This document shows positions 62,510-64,000 of a DNA stretch of 64,000 bases, in pieces; positions within the stretch are counted from its first letter, which is position 1; the number at the start of each line of letters is the position of its first letter. This DNA comes from Dysgonomonadaceae bacterium zrk40. Lineage in GTDB: Bacteria; Bacteroidota; Bacteroidia; Bacteroidales; Dysgonomonadaceae. Location: contig CP070276.1 of assembly GCA_016916535.1 (NCBI GenBank), positions 1,302,001-1,366,000 on the forward strand. Reading direction: 5' to 3'. The translations under genes and the position numbers were made by a program. Under the pieces are notes generated by a model. It did not search any database, had not been told where the DNA came from, and was given only the letters and a program-made list of their open reading frames with translations.

Positions 62510-64000
62510 ATGAAAAAAAGAGTATCCCTGTTGATTTTGCTGGTCTCGGTGCTGACACAAGCGCCGGCGAACGATTACACCAAGAACAGCTTCCACCAGA
62601 CCAATCTCTTCTCAATGGAGACACTGGCCGACACAACCCTGCACGAAGGACTTGCCGGCAGCTTCTTCGGCAAGCAGGGAGGCTGGTTCATCATGGCCGG
62701 CGGTTCCTTCTTCCCGGAAAGCAAACCCTGGGAGAATGGCTCCAAACAGCTCTCCGACAAGATATTAATCTTCTCCCAACAGACTGATGCTACCTTCAGC
62801 ATGATCTATGAGGGGAACGACCTGCCACTGCCCCTGGCAGAGGGAGCATATGCCTCCCTACCCGGGGGGCTCCTCTGCATGGGTGGCCAGACACCGGAGG
62901 GCATCACAGCGGAGTGCCGGCTTCTCACCTTCGACGGCAGCAGGGTCACCGTCACCCCATTTCCACCGCTTCCCTTGCCGGTGAAGAATGCCACCGCTAC
63001 CCTGGTCGGCAGCCGCGTCTACCTGCTTGGGGGGGAGCAGACGGACGGCACTTCATCCGATCAGTTCCTGGCACTCGACACCAATAACCCTCAAGCCGGA
63101 TGGCAGCCACTCCCCCATTTTCCGCTGCCTGTTTCCGGATCGACCATCACCGCACAACAGGATGGTGAGGAGATTTCGCTCTATGTCTTTGGGGGGCGTG
63201 CAAAGGCAAACAATGAGACAACCACCTTCTATCCCACTGTTTACCATTACCGCCCTTCACTGGGTAGCTGGTCTCAAAGACGGGACATCCAGCTGAAGAA
63301 TGAGGAGCCTCTTCCGCTGGCGATGGCCACCGCCTCTTCGGTAGGTGGCTCTCATATACTCCTCTACGGTGGTGACAACGGCGATGTGTTCAATCGGGTG
63401 GAGGCAGCCATCCACAGCGGGGAGCTGCAAGTCAGGGACTCTCTCTGGATGAACCACCCCGGCTTCAACCGGCGCATACTGGTCTACAACACCATCACCG
63501 ACAGCTGGTTTCAGGCGGGTGAGACTACCAACCCTCCCGTGGCAGTCACCGCCGATGTCTCTGACGGCAGCAACGTTTATATCGCCGGCGGCGAGATACG
63601 CCCGGGCATCCGCTCTCCCTTCATCACCCGACTATACTACACCTCGCAACCCTCCTTCGGTTGGATCAACTACCTGGTACTGGCCCTCTACTTCGGGGGG
63701 ATGCTGCTGCTGGGGTTCTTCTTCATGCAGCGCAACAAGAACACCGACGACTTTTTTAAGGCGAGCGGACGCATACCCTGGTGGGCAGCCGGCATCAGCA
63801 TCTTCGCCACCACGCTCAGCGCCATCACCTTCCTCTCCATACCGGCAAAAACATACGCTACCGACTGGCGCATGCTCATCTTCAACATCACCATCATCCT
63901 GATCGTGCCGGTGGTGATCCGCTACTTCCTTCCCTTCTTCCGCCGCTTCAGCCTCGACACCGCCTACGCCTACCTGGAAGAACGATTCAGTCGTGCCGTG
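62510..64000 (+). CDS. Kelch-mutarotase / sodium:solute symporter fusion (3' end missing)
   Basis: Open from an ATG at 62510 to the window edge, 497 codons in frame. After a signal peptide (about 1-21), residues about 25-380 form a kelch-type beta-propeller like NanM (repeats with GG pairs: IMAGGSFFP, LLCMGGQTPEG, VYLLGGEQTDG, LYVFGGRA, ILLYGGDNGD, VYIAGGEIRPG). A transmembrane helix follows at about 385-405 (INYLVLALYFGGMLLLGFFF). Then comes the start of a sodium:solute symporter (FFMQRNKNTDDFFKASGRIPWW, about 403-424, two parts; SIFATTLSAITFLSIPAKTYATDW). The propeller would speed anomer conversion of sialic acid for the attached transporter. Confidence 0.87.
   Translation, partial: MKKRVSLLILLVSVLTQAPANDYTKNSFHQTNLFSMETLADTTLHEGLAGSFFGKQGGWFIMAGGSFFPESKPWENGSKQLSDKILIFSQQTDATFSMIYEGNDLPLPLAEGAYASLPGGLLCMGGQTPEGITAECRLLTFDGSRVTVTPFPPLPLPVKNATATLVGSRVYLLGGEQTDGTSSDQFLALDTNNPQAGWQPLPHFPLPVSGSTITAQQDGEEISLYVFGGRAKANNETTTFYPTVYHYRPSLGSWSQRRDIQLKNEEPLPLAMATASSVGGSHILLYGGDNGDVFNRVEAAIHSGELQVRDSLWMNHPGFNRRILVYNTITDSWFQAGETTNPPVAVTADVSDGSNVYIAGGEIRPGIRSPFITRLYYTSQPSFGWINYLVLALYFGGMLLLGFFFMQRNKNTDDFFKASGRIPWWAAGISIFATTLSAITFLSIPAKTYATDWRMLIFNITIILIVPVVIRYFLPFFRRFSLDTAYAYLEERFSRAV

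Overview
The window reads as a chromosome segment from a fermentative member of the Bacteroidota, most likely order Bacteroidales (Dysgonomonadaceae/Porphyromonadaceae-like; the family is inferred from overall gene content, not proven). The evidence is SusC/SusD pairs, Bacteroidales-style promoters (-7 box TAnnTTTG upstream of many genes, with few Shine-Dalgarno sites), lipoproteins with short signal peptides, and the gene order outer-membrane protein / TPR protein / LptC / CBS-hemolysin / PpiD-like foldase, which is common in this group. No rRNA, tRNA or CRISPR array was found.

Layout. 1-8.5 kb: two FKBP-type prolyl isomerases (one cut by the left edge), a sirtuin without zinc cysteines, mutS, thymidine kinase, a small outer-membrane-like protein and a UvrD/PcrA helicase. 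8.5-14.4 kb: E2 and E1 of 2-oxoglutarate dehydrogenase, and PPi-dependent phosphofructokinase. 14.5-22.6 kb: an envelope-biogenesis block (PpiD-like foldase, GldE-like CBS protein, LptC, TPR protein, outer-membrane protein) interrupted by an intact IS982-family element inserted exactly at the stop codon of the gldE-like gene. 22.7-27 kb: nitroreductase, riboflavin synthase, M13 metallopeptidase, dapA.

27.1-39.8 kb is an [FeFe]-hydrogenase island. Maturases hydG-hydF-hydE run rightward and converge on a long leftward operon. Read in the direction of transcription, that operon is DRTGG protein, RsbW-like ATPase, a hydrogenase-like protein with an altered H-cluster site, second DRTGG protein, PHP phosphoesterase, histidine-kinase-like ATPase, thioredoxin-like [2Fe-2S] protein, then the NAD-linked trimeric hydrogenase HydB-HydA-HydC. 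The first seven genes look like a sensing or regulatory module travelling with the catalytic enzyme. An 11-bp tandem repeat array lies between hydG and hydF.

40.3-47.3 kb: lysS, gpsA, pgi, a HAD phosphatase and glutamine-dependent NAD synthetase. 47.3-49.5 kb: a translationally coupled pair resembling the AmgK/MurU cell-wall sugar salvage pathway, in which the kinase carries a C-terminal RapZ-like domain. 49.7-64 kb: a sialoglycan utilisation locus (AGE epimerase, SusC, SusD, SGNH esterase, two-domain sialate O-acetylesterase, sialidase-fold hydrolase, GH20 beta-hexosaminidase, and a kelch-mutarotase/sodium:solute symporter fusion cut by the right edge). It resembles the nan clusters of Bacteroides and Tannerella. 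The sialic acid aldolase is not in the window.
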